This document shows positions 35,168 to 43,611 of a DNA stretch of 64,000 nucleotides, one piece after another. The notes below the pieces were generated by a model. The model ran no database searches. It saw only the letters and a program-made list of their open reading frames with translations, and was not told the origin of the DNA. How positions within the stretch are numbered: the first letter of the stretch is position 1; every line of letters starts with the position of its first letter. This DNA is from Claveliimonas ammoniilytica (GTDB lineage Bacteria > Bacillota > Clostridia > Lachnospirales > Lachnospiraceae). Location of the stretch: contig NZ_JAOQJV010000005.1 of the NCBI RefSeq assembly GCF_025567415.1, positions 94,899-158,898 on the forward strand. The letters are read 5' to 3'. A program made the position numbers and the translations under genes.

Positions 35168-35581
35168 TTATTTCTTTTTAACCTTGATTTCTACGGTTCT
35201 ACCCGGATCCATCTCAGCACTCACGCTGATCTTACCACTCAGGTTCGTCTTCATGGTTCCAATATTGACATTGTCCATGTAGATCACATACTCTGTATCA
35301 GCTTCAAGCTCCAGTGTTACCTGAATATCTTTATCAGCAGATACATTGAATACTACTTCATCTGCAGATGCTTTGAAGTTCTCTACCGCTGTTCCCGGCA
35401 CGGATTCGTATACGAACATGCCGTTCTTTTCAAGCTTCGTGATCTCGTTAAAGGTCTTTACTTTATATATATCGCCCTGAAATTCGAATCCATCCAGTTT
35501 GGTCTTGGATCCCAATGTGTAATCTCCAAAGCTAAGTGTTCCGTCATTTTCTGCTCTCAACAGTTCTTTTACTACTGCCAT
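35168..35581 (-). CDS. Conserved hypothetical beta-rich protein
   Basis: A 137-residue protein beginning MAVVKELLRAENDGTLSFGDY. ATG 35581 has AGGAGG eight bases upstream; a longer frame to 35659 is unsupported. The sequence alternates short strands (TKLDGFEFQGDIYKVKTF, DIQVTLELEADTEYVIYMDNVNIG, GKISVSAEMDPGRTVEIKVKK), like two small beta domains. No signal peptide. I recall near relatives in Lachnospiraceae being labelled endosialidase, but nothing here looks like a sialidase. It lies between clpC and radA in what is probably one operon. Confidence 0.68.
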   Translation of the reverse strand: MAVVKELLRAENDGTLSFGDYTLGSKTKLDGFEFQGDIYKVKTFNEITKLEKNGMFVYESVPGTAVENFKASADEVVFNVSADKDIQVTLELEADTEYVIYMDNVNIGTMKTNLSGKISVSAEMDPGRTVEIKVKKK

Positions 35582-35714
35582 AGTTTTATCCTCCTGGAAT
35601 TTCTGTTCATCTAGCGCGTTCAGCATTATTATCCGCGCTCTTTCTGTCTGTCGCTCCAAACGCTTTCCAAAGTGCGTTCGTCACTATACGCTCATTGTAC
35701 CACATCGTTCCCCG

Positions 35715-38147
35715 TTACGCTTCAACTTTTACGAAGAATTTTATTTCTTTTTTATGAAGTCCTGCTTCTACATGATCGCCGGATTTGATCTCTCCGGACA
35801 GGATTGCATCTGCGAGTGCGTCTTCTAACTGATTCTGGATCGCACGGCGGAGCGGACGGGCACCGTATTTCTGGTCGGTTCCGGTCTCTACGATGTGCTT
35901 CTTCACGGAATCACGGATGGTCAACGTGATATTCAGCTGCTCTTTGGCGCGCTTTACGATTTCTTTGCACATGAGTCCGGTAATCTTCTTCATCTCGTCT
36001 GTTCCCAGTGAATGGAATACGATGATCTCATCGATTCGGTTCAGGAATTCCGGACGGAATACCAGCTTGATCTCATTCATCACGTTAGACTTCATACGCT
36101 TGTAGTCCGCACCTTTGTCTTCTTTGGTCACGAATCCAAGACGCTTCGGATCGATGATTGCCTGTGCCCCGGCATTGGATGTCATGATGATAACCGTATT
36201 ACGGAAATCTACTTTTCTTCCCTGGGAATCGGTAATATGACCATCATCCAGTACCTGTAACAGAATGTTAAATACATCCGGATGCGCCTTCTCAATCTCA
36301 TCAAACAGGACTACCGAATACGGATGTCTTCTCACCTGTTCAGATAACTGTCCGCCATCATCGTGTCCCACATATCCCGGAGGCGAACCGATCATTTTCG
36401 ACACGCTGTGCTTCTCCATATATTCAGACATATCTACCCGGATCATGGCATTTTCATCACCAAATAATGCCTCCGCCAGTGCCTTTGACAGCTCTGTCTT
36501 ACCAACTCCGGTAGGACCAAGGAACAGGAAAGATCCGATCGGTCTGTTTGGATCTTTTAATCCGACCCTGCCTCGTCTTACTGCCTTTGCAACTGCGGTA
36601 ACGGCTTCTTCCTGACCGATCACACGTTTGTGCAATGTCTTTTCCAGCTTACGCAGGCGTTCACTCTCAGATTCTGCAAGCTTCTGCACCGGAATCTTCG
36701 TCCACTCTGATACAACAGCAGCAATATCTTCTTCGGTAACTGTAACCTGACGGTCTTTATTCTTTTTCTGAAAACGGTTACGCGCCTGATCTAATTTCTT
36801 TTCTGCTGCAATCTGTTCTTTGTGGAGAGTCGATGCCTCTGTCATATTGCCTTCCCGGATTGCTTCTTCTTTCTGAACCTTCAGATTATCAATCACCTGT
36901 TCCAGTTCTTCGATACTGTCCGGCACTTTGAAGCCACGGAGGCTTACCTTTGAGCATGCCTCATCCAACACGTCGATTGCCTTATCCGGCAGGAAACGGT
37001 CATTCACATATCTCACAGATAATGCGACCGCACTTTCCAATGCTTCCTGCTCTACCGTCACATGATGATGATTCTCATAACGACTCTTCAAACCTTCCAG
37101 AATCTCCAGGCACTGCTCCTTGGTTGGTTCCTCCACCGTAACCGGATGGAATCTCCGTTCCAGTGCTGCATCTTTTTCGATATATTTGCGATACTCACCA
37201 ATGGTCGTCGCACCGATCAGTTGGATCTCGCCTCTTGCCAGCGACGGCTTCAGGATATTGGACGCATCCATGGCTCCCTCTGCGCCTCCGGCACCGATAA
37301 TGGTATGCACTTCATCCAGAAACAGGATCACATTGCCTGCTGCCTTTACTTCCTGGATCAGCTTCTTCATACGTTCTTCAAATTCACCACGGTACTTGGA
37401 ACCGGCAAGCATACTGGCAAGATCCATGGTAAATATCTTCTTCTCTTTCATGCCTTCCGGCACCAGTCCGCCGGAAATGCGCTGAGCCAGACCTTCGATC
37501 ACTGCGGTCTTGCCGACACCCGGCTCCCCTACGAGACACGGATTGTTCTTGGTTCTTCTGCTGAGGATCTGCATCAGTCTGCCAATCTCCTGTTCTCTCC
37601 CAATCACAGGATCTAACTTTCCTTCTGCTGCCTGTTCCGTAAGATCTGTACCAAACTGCTCCAGCACGCCTTTTTTTCTTCCCTCTCCCTGAAGGTCTGA
37701 CATATATTCATTCATATCAGCACCCACTGCCAGCATAATATCCTGATACAGCTTCTGCATATTCACATTTAACGTCTGCAGGATCCGGGATGCCACGCAG
37801 TCAGCATCATTTAATACAGCAAGGAGCAAATGCTCGGTTCCCACTTCTTTTGCTTTCAGATGCTGCGCTTCGCCTGCTGCCTCTTCTAAGATAAACTGCA
37901 GTCTCGGACTCTCCATCGGCTTACCGGATATCTCCATATCTTCCGGTGGAGTCACCAGTTCATTCATGATCTTCAGCATGTCTTCCTCTTTGACTCCATT
38001 CATATCCAGCACCTGACCGGCCACGCCGGAATAGATCTTGCTGAGTCCGATCAGCAGATGCTCCGTGCCGATATAAGGATGCTGCATCAGCTTCGCCGAC
38101 TCTGCCGCAAGCTTCAGCACTTCCTGTGCCTGTGTTGTATAATTCAT
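35715..38147 (-). CDS. clpC: ATP-dependent Clp protease ATPase ClpC
   Basis: AAA+ unfoldase that feeds ClpP, 810 residues. It has a double Clp N domain (1-140), AAA-1 with Walker A GEPGVGKTAVIEG (near 208), a UVR/middle coiled coil (about 410-460), AAA-2 with Walker A GPTGVGKTELSKA (near 545) and a C-terminal D2-small domain. I see no clear ClpP-binding loop tripeptide by eye, though the length and order are those of ClpC, not ClpB (the middle domain is short). A GntR-type gene lies 6 bp upstream in place of the ctsR-mcsA-mcsB genes found in Bacilli. Control is therefore probably by that GntR protein. Confidence 0.95.
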   Translation of the reverse strand: MNYTTQAQEVLKLAAESAKLMQHPYIGTEHLLIGLSKIYSGVAGQVLDMNGVKEEDMLKIMNELVTPPEDMEISGKPMESPRLQFILEEAAGEAQHLKAKEVGTEHLLLAVLNDADCVASRILQTLNVNMQKLYQDIMLAVGADMNEYMSDLQGEGRKKGVLEQFGTDLTEQAAEGKLDPVIGREQEIGRLMQILSRRTKNNPCLVGEPGVGKTAVIEGLAQRISGGLVPEGMKEKKIFTMDLASMLAGSKYRGEFEERMKKLIQEVKAAGNVILFLDEVHTIIGAGGAEGAMDASNILKPSLARGEIQLIGATTIGEYRKYIEKDAALERRFHPVTVEEPTKEQCLEILEGLKSRYENHHHVTVEQEALESAVALSVRYVNDRFLPDKAIDVLDEACSKVSLRGFKVPDSIEELEQVIDNLKVQKEEAIREGNMTEASTLHKEQIAAEKKLDQARNRFQKKNKDRQVTVTEEDIAAVVSEWTKIPVQKLAESESERLRKLEKTLHKRVIGQEEAVTAVAKAVRRGRVGLKDPNRPIGSFLFLGPTGVGKTELSKALAEALFGDENAMIRVDMSEYMEKHSVSKMIGSPPGYVGHDDGGQLSEQVRRHPYSVVLFDEIEKAHPDVFNILLQVLDDGHITDSQGRKVDFRNTVIIMTSNAGAQAIIDPKRLGFVTKEDKGADYKRMKSNVMNEIKLVFRPEFLNRIDEIIVFHSLGTDEMKKITGLMCKEIVKRAKEQLNITLTIRDSVKKHIVETGTDQKYGARPLRRAIQNQLEDALADAILSGEIKSGDHVEAGLHKKEIKFFVKVEA

Positions 38148-38153
38148 TCTGTA

Positions 38154-38528
38154 TTACCCTCCTATCATCTCGTCATAGATCTCATCCACCATCTCGTGTA
38201 CTTCTACTCTGCTGATATCCTTGCAGAGTCCTCTCGCCAGCAGGATCCGAAGCTGTGCTCTCATCTTCTCCACCGCCTCGATCTTATTCACATCAAGAGC
38301 GATCACCGCTCCCTTCCTTCTGTCAAGCTGGATATATCCCTCCTGCTTCAGTACCGTATAGGCTTTGTTGACCGTGTGCATATTAATACCCACCGTCTCT
38401 GCAAGCTGACGCACCGATGGAAGAGATTCACCCTCCTGTATCTCAGACGTGGCAATTCCCATAATGATCTGATTCCTGAGCTGTATGTAGATTGCTTCAT
38501 CACTATTGAAGTCAATTTCAATAATCAT
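38154..38528 (-). CDS. GntR-family regulator (YtrA subfamily)
   Basis: A 124-residue regulator with an N-terminal GntR winged helix (about 8-75: AIYIQLRNQIIMGIATSEIQEGESLPSVRQLAETVGINMHTVNKAYTVLKQEGYI) and only a short C-terminal dimerisation helix region, which is the YtrA type. YtrA regulators usually bind palindromes in their own promoters; TTACAATTTTGTTATA (38548-38563) just before its start is a candidate. It is the first gene of an operon with clpC, so it likely links clpC expression to an unknown signal and replaces CtsR. Confidence 0.9.
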   Translation of the reverse strand: MIIEIDFNSDEAIYIQLRNQIIMGIATSEIQEGESLPSVRQLAETVGINMHTVNKAYTVLKQEGYIQLDRRKGAVIALDVNKIEAVEKMRAQLRILLARGLCKDISRVEVHEMVDEIYDEMIGG

Positions 38529-38547
38529 CGTCTCATCGCTTCCTTTG

Positions 38548-38595
38548 TTACAATTTTGTTATACCCATAGTAGCACAGGCATTATTTCATTGCAA
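38548..38595 (-). promoter_or_regulatory. Promoter and possible operator of gntR-clpC
   Basis: On the minus strand TTGCAA (38595-38590), 17-bp spacer, TACTAT (38572-38567). The imperfect palindrome TATAACAAAATTGTAA lies between the -10 box and the start, where a repressor would act. The -35 box overlaps the last codons of the MATE gene. Confidence 0.6.
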
Positions 38596-39903
38596 CATCT
38601 GTTTCCGGGCATACAGATAATATCCTACAAATGACAATGTTGCCATCAGCCACGTCAGCGGATAAACAGCTGCCACCGCCTGCACACTGTGGAATACCCG
38701 GTCACTGATCTCCAGCATGAGAATACGGATTACACATAAGTTCACAATGACAATGACCATAGATGGCACCGACTTGCCGATTCCACGCACCACACCTCCG
38801 GTCACTTCAAACAGACTGTAGACAAAATACACCGGAAATGTCACGCTGATGATCCTCATTCCTTCTGCTACAACCTGCTGATCCGGACAGAATGCACTGA
38901 GGATCCATTTACCTGCTGCTAATGCTGACCAGGATAACACCACCAGCACTGCTGCCGCGATTCCATTGCACACTAAAATACCTCTTCGGATGCGCTCATA
39001 TTTACCAGCGCCATAATTCTGTCCGGTAAATGTGACCATCGCCTGACCGAATGCAATGATTGGCAGGCACAGCAGATTCTCTGCCTTGAAATATACTGCA
39101 AATGCAGCGATCACATTTTTCCCAAATCCGTTGATATGATATTGTACCACTACATTAGAAAGCGTGAGGATCATCGACTGGATCCCTACCGGAACTCCCA
39201 CACAGATAATTTTGCCCAGCAGATCCCACCGCAGACGCTGACGAGTCAATATGCGATGATGAAGCATATGGATCAACAGAAATACTGCTGTCATGCTCTG
39301 GGAAAATAACGTAGCCACTGCGACTCCGGCAACTCCCCAGTCCAGCAATATCAGGAACACAGCGTCCGTAATCACATTCAGCACGCCTCCTGCTGCCAGT
39401 GCATGAAATGGAGTCCTGGAATCTCCCTGTGCCCGCAGGATACCGGAACACATGTTGTAAAGCACCATCGGGATTGCCGCCAGAAAATAAATCCTCACAT
39501 AGAGAACCGCATCCGGAATGATATTAGCTGGCGTGTGAAGCCTGACTAATACTGCTTGGGAACAGGTCACACCGATCACCGTAAGGATTAGTCCTCCCAC
39601 AGCTCCCGCCAGGACTGCAATCCATACGGATTCTTTCATATCTTTTTCTTTTTTCGCGCCAAAGAGCTGCGAGATCACGATCCCGGCTCCTACTGCCACT
39701 CCGGTAAACAGATTGATCAGACAGGTCACCAGAATACTGCTCGCGCCTACAGCTGCCGCCGCGTTCTTGCCAAGCACATTTCCCACAAAAAGCATATCTA
39801 CCGTGTTATACAATTGTTGAAACAGGCTTCCCAGAAATAGCGGTATCGCAAACAGCACAAATCCTTTCCCGATACTTCCCTGTGTCAGATCATTGGTCTT
39901 CAT
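38587..39903 (-). CDS. MATE family efflux transporter
   Basis: A 438-residue, twelve-helix transporter that exports drugs or metabolites with Na+ or H+. The MATE pattern is clear: IGKGFVLFAIPLFLGSLFQQLYNTVDMLFVGNVLG at the N-terminus and the repeated half GKIICVGVPVGIQSMILTLSNVVVQYHI after about residue 230. I prefer ATG 39903, behind AGGAGA; a frame reaching 39972 would read through a hairpin. The promoter of gntR-clpC begins in its 3' end. Its substrate cannot be deduced. Confidence 0.92.
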   Translation of the reverse strand: MKTNDLTQGSIGKGFVLFAIPLFLGSLFQQLYNTVDMLFVGNVLGKNAAAAVGASSILVTCLINLFTGVAVGAGIVISQLFGAKKEKDMKESVWIAVLAGAVGGLILTVIGVTCSQAVLVRLHTPANIIPDAVLYVRIYFLAAIPMVLYNMCSGILRAQGDSRTPFHALAAGGVLNVITDAVFLILLDWGVAGVAVATLFSQSMTAVFLLIHMLHHRILTRQRLRWDLLGKIICVGVPVGIQSMILTLSNVVVQYHINGFGKNVIAAFAVYFKAENLLCLPIIAFGQAMVTFTGQNYGAGKYERIRRGILVCNGIAAAVLVVLSWSALAAGKWILSAFCPDQQVVAEGMRIISVTFPVYFVYSLFEVTGGVVRGIGKSVPSMVIVIVNLCVIRILMLEISDRVFHSVQAVAAVYPLTWLMATLSFVGYYLYARKQMLQ

Positions 39904-39928
39904 TCTTACGTACTCTCCTAACTCAAAC

Positions 39929-39950
39929 AGCCTGTGGCTCTCCACAGGCT
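39929..39950 (-). promoter_or_regulatory. Hairpin in the MATE gene leader
   Basis: AGCCTGTGG and CCACAGGCT form a perfect 9-bp stem with a 4-base loop about 25 bases before the MATE start. On the minus strand a weak T-containing tail (GTTTGAGTT) follows, so it could be an attenuator; on the plus strand GCTCTTT follows. Confidence 0.4.
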
Positions 39951-40011
39951 GCTCTTTATCATCCGTAACCATACAGTTACTTTTATTAATATTTATAACT
40001 CTAATATAGCT

Positions 40012-41283
40012 TTATGCTTCATCAATCGCCTTACCGATATCGTGACGCATATATTTGTTGGCAAACTGTACCCACTCGGTTGCTGCATAGGCATTGGCTC
40101 TGGCTTCTTTCAGATCTTTTCCCTTAGCAGTCACGCCAAGCACGCGTCCACCGTTGGTCACAAGCTGGTCTCCGTCGAATTTGGTTCCTGCATGGAAACA
40201 GTAATATCCCTCATGCCTGTCAAATTCTTCCAGTCCGCTGATCGGAATGCCTTTCTCGTAAGATACCGGATAGCCTTCGCTCGCCAGTACCACACAGACA
40301 GCCGCATTGTCCTCGAACTGCAGATCTACCTGATCCAGTGTTCCATCGATACATGCTTCCATCACTTCGATGATATCATTCTTCATTCTCGGAAGCACAA
40401 CCTGTGCCTCCGGGTCTCCGAATCTTGCATTGTATTCCAGCACCTTCGGACCATCCTCTGTCAGCATCAGACCAAAAAAGATAACTCCCTTGAATGGTCT
40501 GCCTTCTGCTTTCATCGCATCTACAGTTGCCTGATAAATATATTTCTCACAAAATGCTTCTACTTCTTTTGTATAGAACGGACTCGGAGAAAATGTTCCC
40601 ATTCCACCTGTGTTCAGTCCTGTATCCCCATCTCCTGCGCGCTTGTGATCCTGTGCAGAAGTCATGGTCTTGATCGTATTGCCATCTACAAATGACAGTA
40701 CAGATACTTCACGTCCGGTCATAAATTCTTCGATGACCATCTCATTACCGGCCGTGCCGAATTTCTTATCCAGCATGATCGTCTTCACGCCTTCTTTGGC
40801 TTCTTCCAGATTCTGACAGATCAATACACCTTTACCCAGTGCAAGTCCATCTGCTTTTAATACGATTGGGAACTTCGCTGTCTCCAGATATGCGAGTGCT
40901 TTGTCCGGATCGGTAAAATTCTCATACGCTGCAGTAGGAATATTGTATTTCTTCATCAGATCCTTGGAAAATGCTTTGGAGCCTTCCAGGATCGCTGCAT
41001 TCTTGCGTGGTCCGAATGTGCGGATGCCTGCTGCCTCCAGCTCATCTACCAGACCGCCTACCAGCGGATCATCCATACCTACGATCACCAGATCAATCTG
41101 CTGCTCTTTGGCAAATGCCACCAGCTTATCAAATTCCATTGCGCCGATCGGCACACATTCTGCCAGCGCAGAAATGCCTGCATTACCCGGTGCACAATAT
41201 ATCTTATCTGCCTTTTCACTCTTAGCGACGCAATAGCAGATTGCATGTTCTCTTCCGCCGCTTCCGACTACCAGTACTTTCAT
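40012..41283 (-). CDS. purD: Phosphoribosylamine-glycine ligase
   Basis: Second step of IMP synthesis: joins glycine to phosphoribosylamine with ATP. It is 423 residues, an ATP-grasp enzyme. Visible landmarks are the N-terminal VLVVGSGGREHAI, the ATP-grasp segments KADGLALGKGVLIC and VIEEFMTGREVSVLSFVDG, and the family signature RFGDPEAQVVLPRM. GGAGTAGATAGA precedes ATG 41283. It is the last gene of the purE-purM-purN-purD operon, 23 bp after purN. Confidence 0.97.
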   Translation of the reverse strand: MKVLVVGSGGREHAICYCVAKSEKADKIYCAPGNAGISALAECVPIGAMEFDKLVAFAKEQQIDLVIVGMDDPLVGGLVDELEAAGIRTFGPRKNAAILEGSKAFSKDLMKKYNIPTAAYENFTDPDKALAYLETAKFPIVLKADGLALGKGVLICQNLEEAKEGVKTIMLDKKFGTAGNEMVIEEFMTGREVSVLSFVDGNTIKTMTSAQDHKRAGDGDTGLNTGGMGTFSPSPFYTKEVEAFCEKYIYQATVDAMKAEGRPFKGVIFFGLMLTEDGPKVLEYNARFGDPEAQVVLPRMKNDIIEVMEACIDGTLDQVDLQFEDNAAVCVVLASEGYPVSYEKGIPISGLEEFDRHEGYYCFHAGTKFDGDQLVTNGGRVLGVTAKGKDLKEARANAYAATEWVQFANKYMRHDIGKAIDEA

Positions 41284-41306
41284 TCTATCTACTCCTTCTG
41301 TGTCAT

Positions 41307-41936
41307 CTAATCCTCTGACACAATGGCTTTGCCGTCTGTCACACTGACCTTGCCGTGGGCGATCAGATCAATCGCTCTCGGAAGGATCTTCCACTCTGCC
41401 TGTTCCATTACCCGTCTCTGAAGCACTTCCGGTGTATCTCCGTTCTGCACTTCCACTGCCTTCTGCAAAATGATCGGACCGGTATCCGTTCCTTCATCTA
41501 CAAAATGCACCGTAGCTCCAACCACCTTCACTCCGCGGGCAAGTGCTGCTTCATGCACCTTCAGCCCATAGAAGCCGGTTCCGCAGAACGACGGAATCAG
41601 TGACGGATGGATATTGATGATCCGGTTTCTGTACTTCTGGATCATCTCCGGCGGAATCACTACCAGGAACCCGGCAAGTACGATCAGATCCGGCTCGTAA
41701 CTATCAATTGCTTTCAAAAATTCCTGATTAAATTCTGCCCTGGATGCATAACTCTTCGGAGAAATACACTCTACAGGCACCCCTGCTTTTTCACCACGCT
41801 CCAGTGCATAGGCACCCGGGTTATTACTGATCACACCTACGATTTCAGTATCTGTGATCTCTCCTGACTGCACGGAATCCAGGATTGCCTGCAGATTCGT
41901 ACCGCCGCCAGATACCATCACCAGTACTCTTAGCAT
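41307..41936 (-). CDS. purN: Phosphoribosylglycinamide formyltransferase
   Basis: Transfers the formyl group of 10-formyl-THF to GAR. It is 209 residues. The N-terminal VMVSGGGTNLQAILD binds phosphate; the catalytic Asn-His-Asp set is seen in INIHPSLIPSF (Asn, His) and HFVDEGTDTGPII (Asp). The start overlaps the purM stop by 7 bp, so the two are translationally coupled. AAGGAG precedes ATG 41936. Confidence 0.96.
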   Translation of the reverse strand: MLRVLVMVSGGGTNLQAILDSVQSGEITDTEIVGVISNNPGAYALERGEKAGVPVECISPKSYASRAEFNQEFLKAIDSYEPDLIVLAGFLVVIPPEMIQKYRNRIINIHPSLIPSFCGTGFYGLKVHEAALARGVKVVGATVHFVDEGTDTGPIILQKAVEVQNGDTPEVLQRRVMEQAEWKILPRAIDLIAHGKVSVTDGKAIVSED

Positions 41937-42955
41937 AATGTAACTCCTTTTTCTCCAGCCTCGATATGTCCGATCACATATGGCTGATCTCCGGCTGCCT
42001 TGATTGCTTCCATGGTCTTGTCCACATCTGCCGGATCAACTGCAACTACCATACCGATTCCCATATTAAATGTGTTATACATCATCTGCTCTGTGATATC
42101 ACCTTTCTTTGCCATCAGGGTAAAGATCGGAGGGATCGGATAGCTGTCTTTCTCAACAACTGCACGTACACCGTCCTTCAGCATACGCGGAATATTCTCA
42201 TAGAATCCACCGCCGGTAATATGGCTGCATGCCTTTACCGTAACGCCGGCATTCTTTACACTCTTCAGTGCTTTTACATAGATTCTGGTCGGCGCGATCA
42301 GTGCCTCACCAAGAGTCTTACCAAGTTCATCATAATAAGTATCCAGAGACTCTTTTGTCATCTCAAATACCTTGCGGACCAGTGAGAATCCATTGCTATG
42401 TACACCGGTAGATGCCATTCCGATCAGCACATCTCCGTCCTTCAGATTCTCGCCTGTGATCAGTTCTTTCTTCTCACATACGCCAACTGCAAATCCAGCC
42501 AGGTCATATTCTTCCTCCGGCATCAGTCCCGGATGCTCTGCTGTCTCGCCGCCGATCAGCGCCGCCTCAGACTGTACACAGCCCTCTGCCACACCGCTTA
42601 CGATCGCTGCGATCTTCTCCGGATAGTTCTTGCCACATGCAATGTAATCCAGGAAGAATAATGGTTCTCCACCGGCACATGCGATGTCATTGACACACAT
42701 TGCCACTGCATCGATACCGATCGTGTCATGCTTGTCCATCAGAAATGCAAGCTTTACCTTTGTACCACATCCGTCTGTACCGGAAAGCAGTACCGGCTCT
42801 TCCATCTCTTTGATCTTTGCCAGTGAAAACGCACCGGAAAATCCACCTAAACCGCCCAGTACTTCTGCACGCATGGTTCTCTTTACATGCTCTTTCATAA
42901 GCTCAACTGATTTGTAACCTGCTTCTATATCTACGCCCGCGTTCTTATAATCCAT
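41930..42955 (-). CDS. purM: Phosphoribosylformylglycinamidine cyclo-ligase
   Basis: Makes aminoimidazole ribonucleotide (AIR) from FGAM with ATP. It is 341 residues, the PurM/AIRS fold. DYKNAGVDIEAGYKSVELMK at the start and the SGTDGCGTKVKLAF, DIACAGGEPLFFLDYIACGK and GGETAEHPGLM segments are family landmarks. It lies 16 bp after purE and overlaps purN. FGAM synthase (purL) is not in the window. Confidence 0.97.
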   Translation of the reverse strand: MDYKNAGVDIEAGYKSVELMKEHVKRTMRAEVLGGLGGFSGAFSLAKIKEMEEPVLLSGTDGCGTKVKLAFLMDKHDTIGIDAVAMCVNDIACAGGEPLFFLDYIACGKNYPEKIAAIVSGVAEGCVQSEAALIGGETAEHPGLMPEEEYDLAGFAVGVCEKKELITGENLKDGDVLIGMASTGVHSNGFSLVRKVFEMTKESLDTYYDELGKTLGEALIAPTRIYVKALKSVKNAGVTVKACSHITGGGFYENIPRMLKDGVRAVVEKDSYPIPPIFTLMAKKGDITEQMMYNTFNMGIGMVVAVDPADVDKTMEAIKAAGDQPYVIGHIEAGEKGVTLC

Positions 42956-42971
42956 TTCGAATCTCCTTTAT

Positions 42972-43493
42972 CTATTTTTGTTCCATGTATGCTTTATGTC
43001 CAATCTCCTGAAGCTTTGCATCCTTACCCTGTACGGTCTCTTTCATCTCTGTCGTATATGCTTTCAGTCTGTCAAGGAGCTCCGGATCAGATACAGCCAG
43101 CATTCTGGCTGCCAGGATTGCTGCGTTCATGCCTCCGTCGATCGCTACTGTCGCAACTGGGATTCCAGGCGGCATCTGCACGATAGAATAGAGTGCGTCC
43201 TGTCCGTCCAGGTTCTTGCCGGACATCGGTACGCCGATTACCGGAAGTGGGAATATTGCTGCACACATTCCCGGCAGATGTGCTGCCATTCCTGCGCCCG
43301 CAATAATTACTTTATAGCCCTTCTCTTCTGCTGATCCCGCATATTTAAAAAATACATCCGGCTCACGATGTGCGGATATGATCGTCATATCATATTCGAT
43401 TCCAAGTTTATCCAGCATGTCAGCGGCTTTGCTCATTACTTTTAAGTCCGAGTCACTGCCCATTACGATTCCTACTTTTGGCATCTTTTTCAT
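42972..43493 (-). CDS. purE: N5-carboxyaminoimidazole ribonucleotide mutase
   Basis: Moves the carboxyl group of N5-CAIR to give CAIR. It is about 170 residues (class I PurE size). GIVMGSDSDLKVM binds the phosphate, ISAHREPDVF carries the catalytic His, and AGAGMAAHLPGM closes the active site. First gene of the purine operon. The start may be ATG 43493 or ATG 43484; the AGAAAGGA site is better spaced for the latter. No purK is adjacent, so the enzyme may act as a CO2-using AIR carboxylase (class II) or purK lies elsewhere. Confidence 0.95.
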   Translation of the reverse strand: MKKMPKVGIVMGSDSDLKVMSKAADMLDKLGIEYDMTIISAHREPDVFFKYAGSAEEKGYKVIIAGAGMAAHLPGMCAAIFPLPVIGVPMSGKNLDGQDALYSIVQMPPGIPVATVAIDGGMNAAILAARMLAVSDPELLDRLKAYTTEMKETVQGKDAKLQEIGHKAYMEQK

Positions 43494-43537
43494 CCTTTCT
43501 CTTCCGAAAATGTGTCTGTTTTCCTATTTACGCTCAT

Positions 43538-43567
43538 ATCATAGCATAAGCAGAACTAATTATTCAA
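43538..43567 (-). promoter_or_regulatory. Promoter of the pur operon
   Basis: On the minus strand TTGAAT (43567-43562), 18-bp spacer, TATGAT (43543-43538), about 45 bp before purE. I see no purine riboswitch core in the leader. Confidence 0.55.
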
Positions 43568-43611
43568 TGCATTTACCCAAGTTACTTATTAGATGAATTA
43601 ATGACCAGTTA

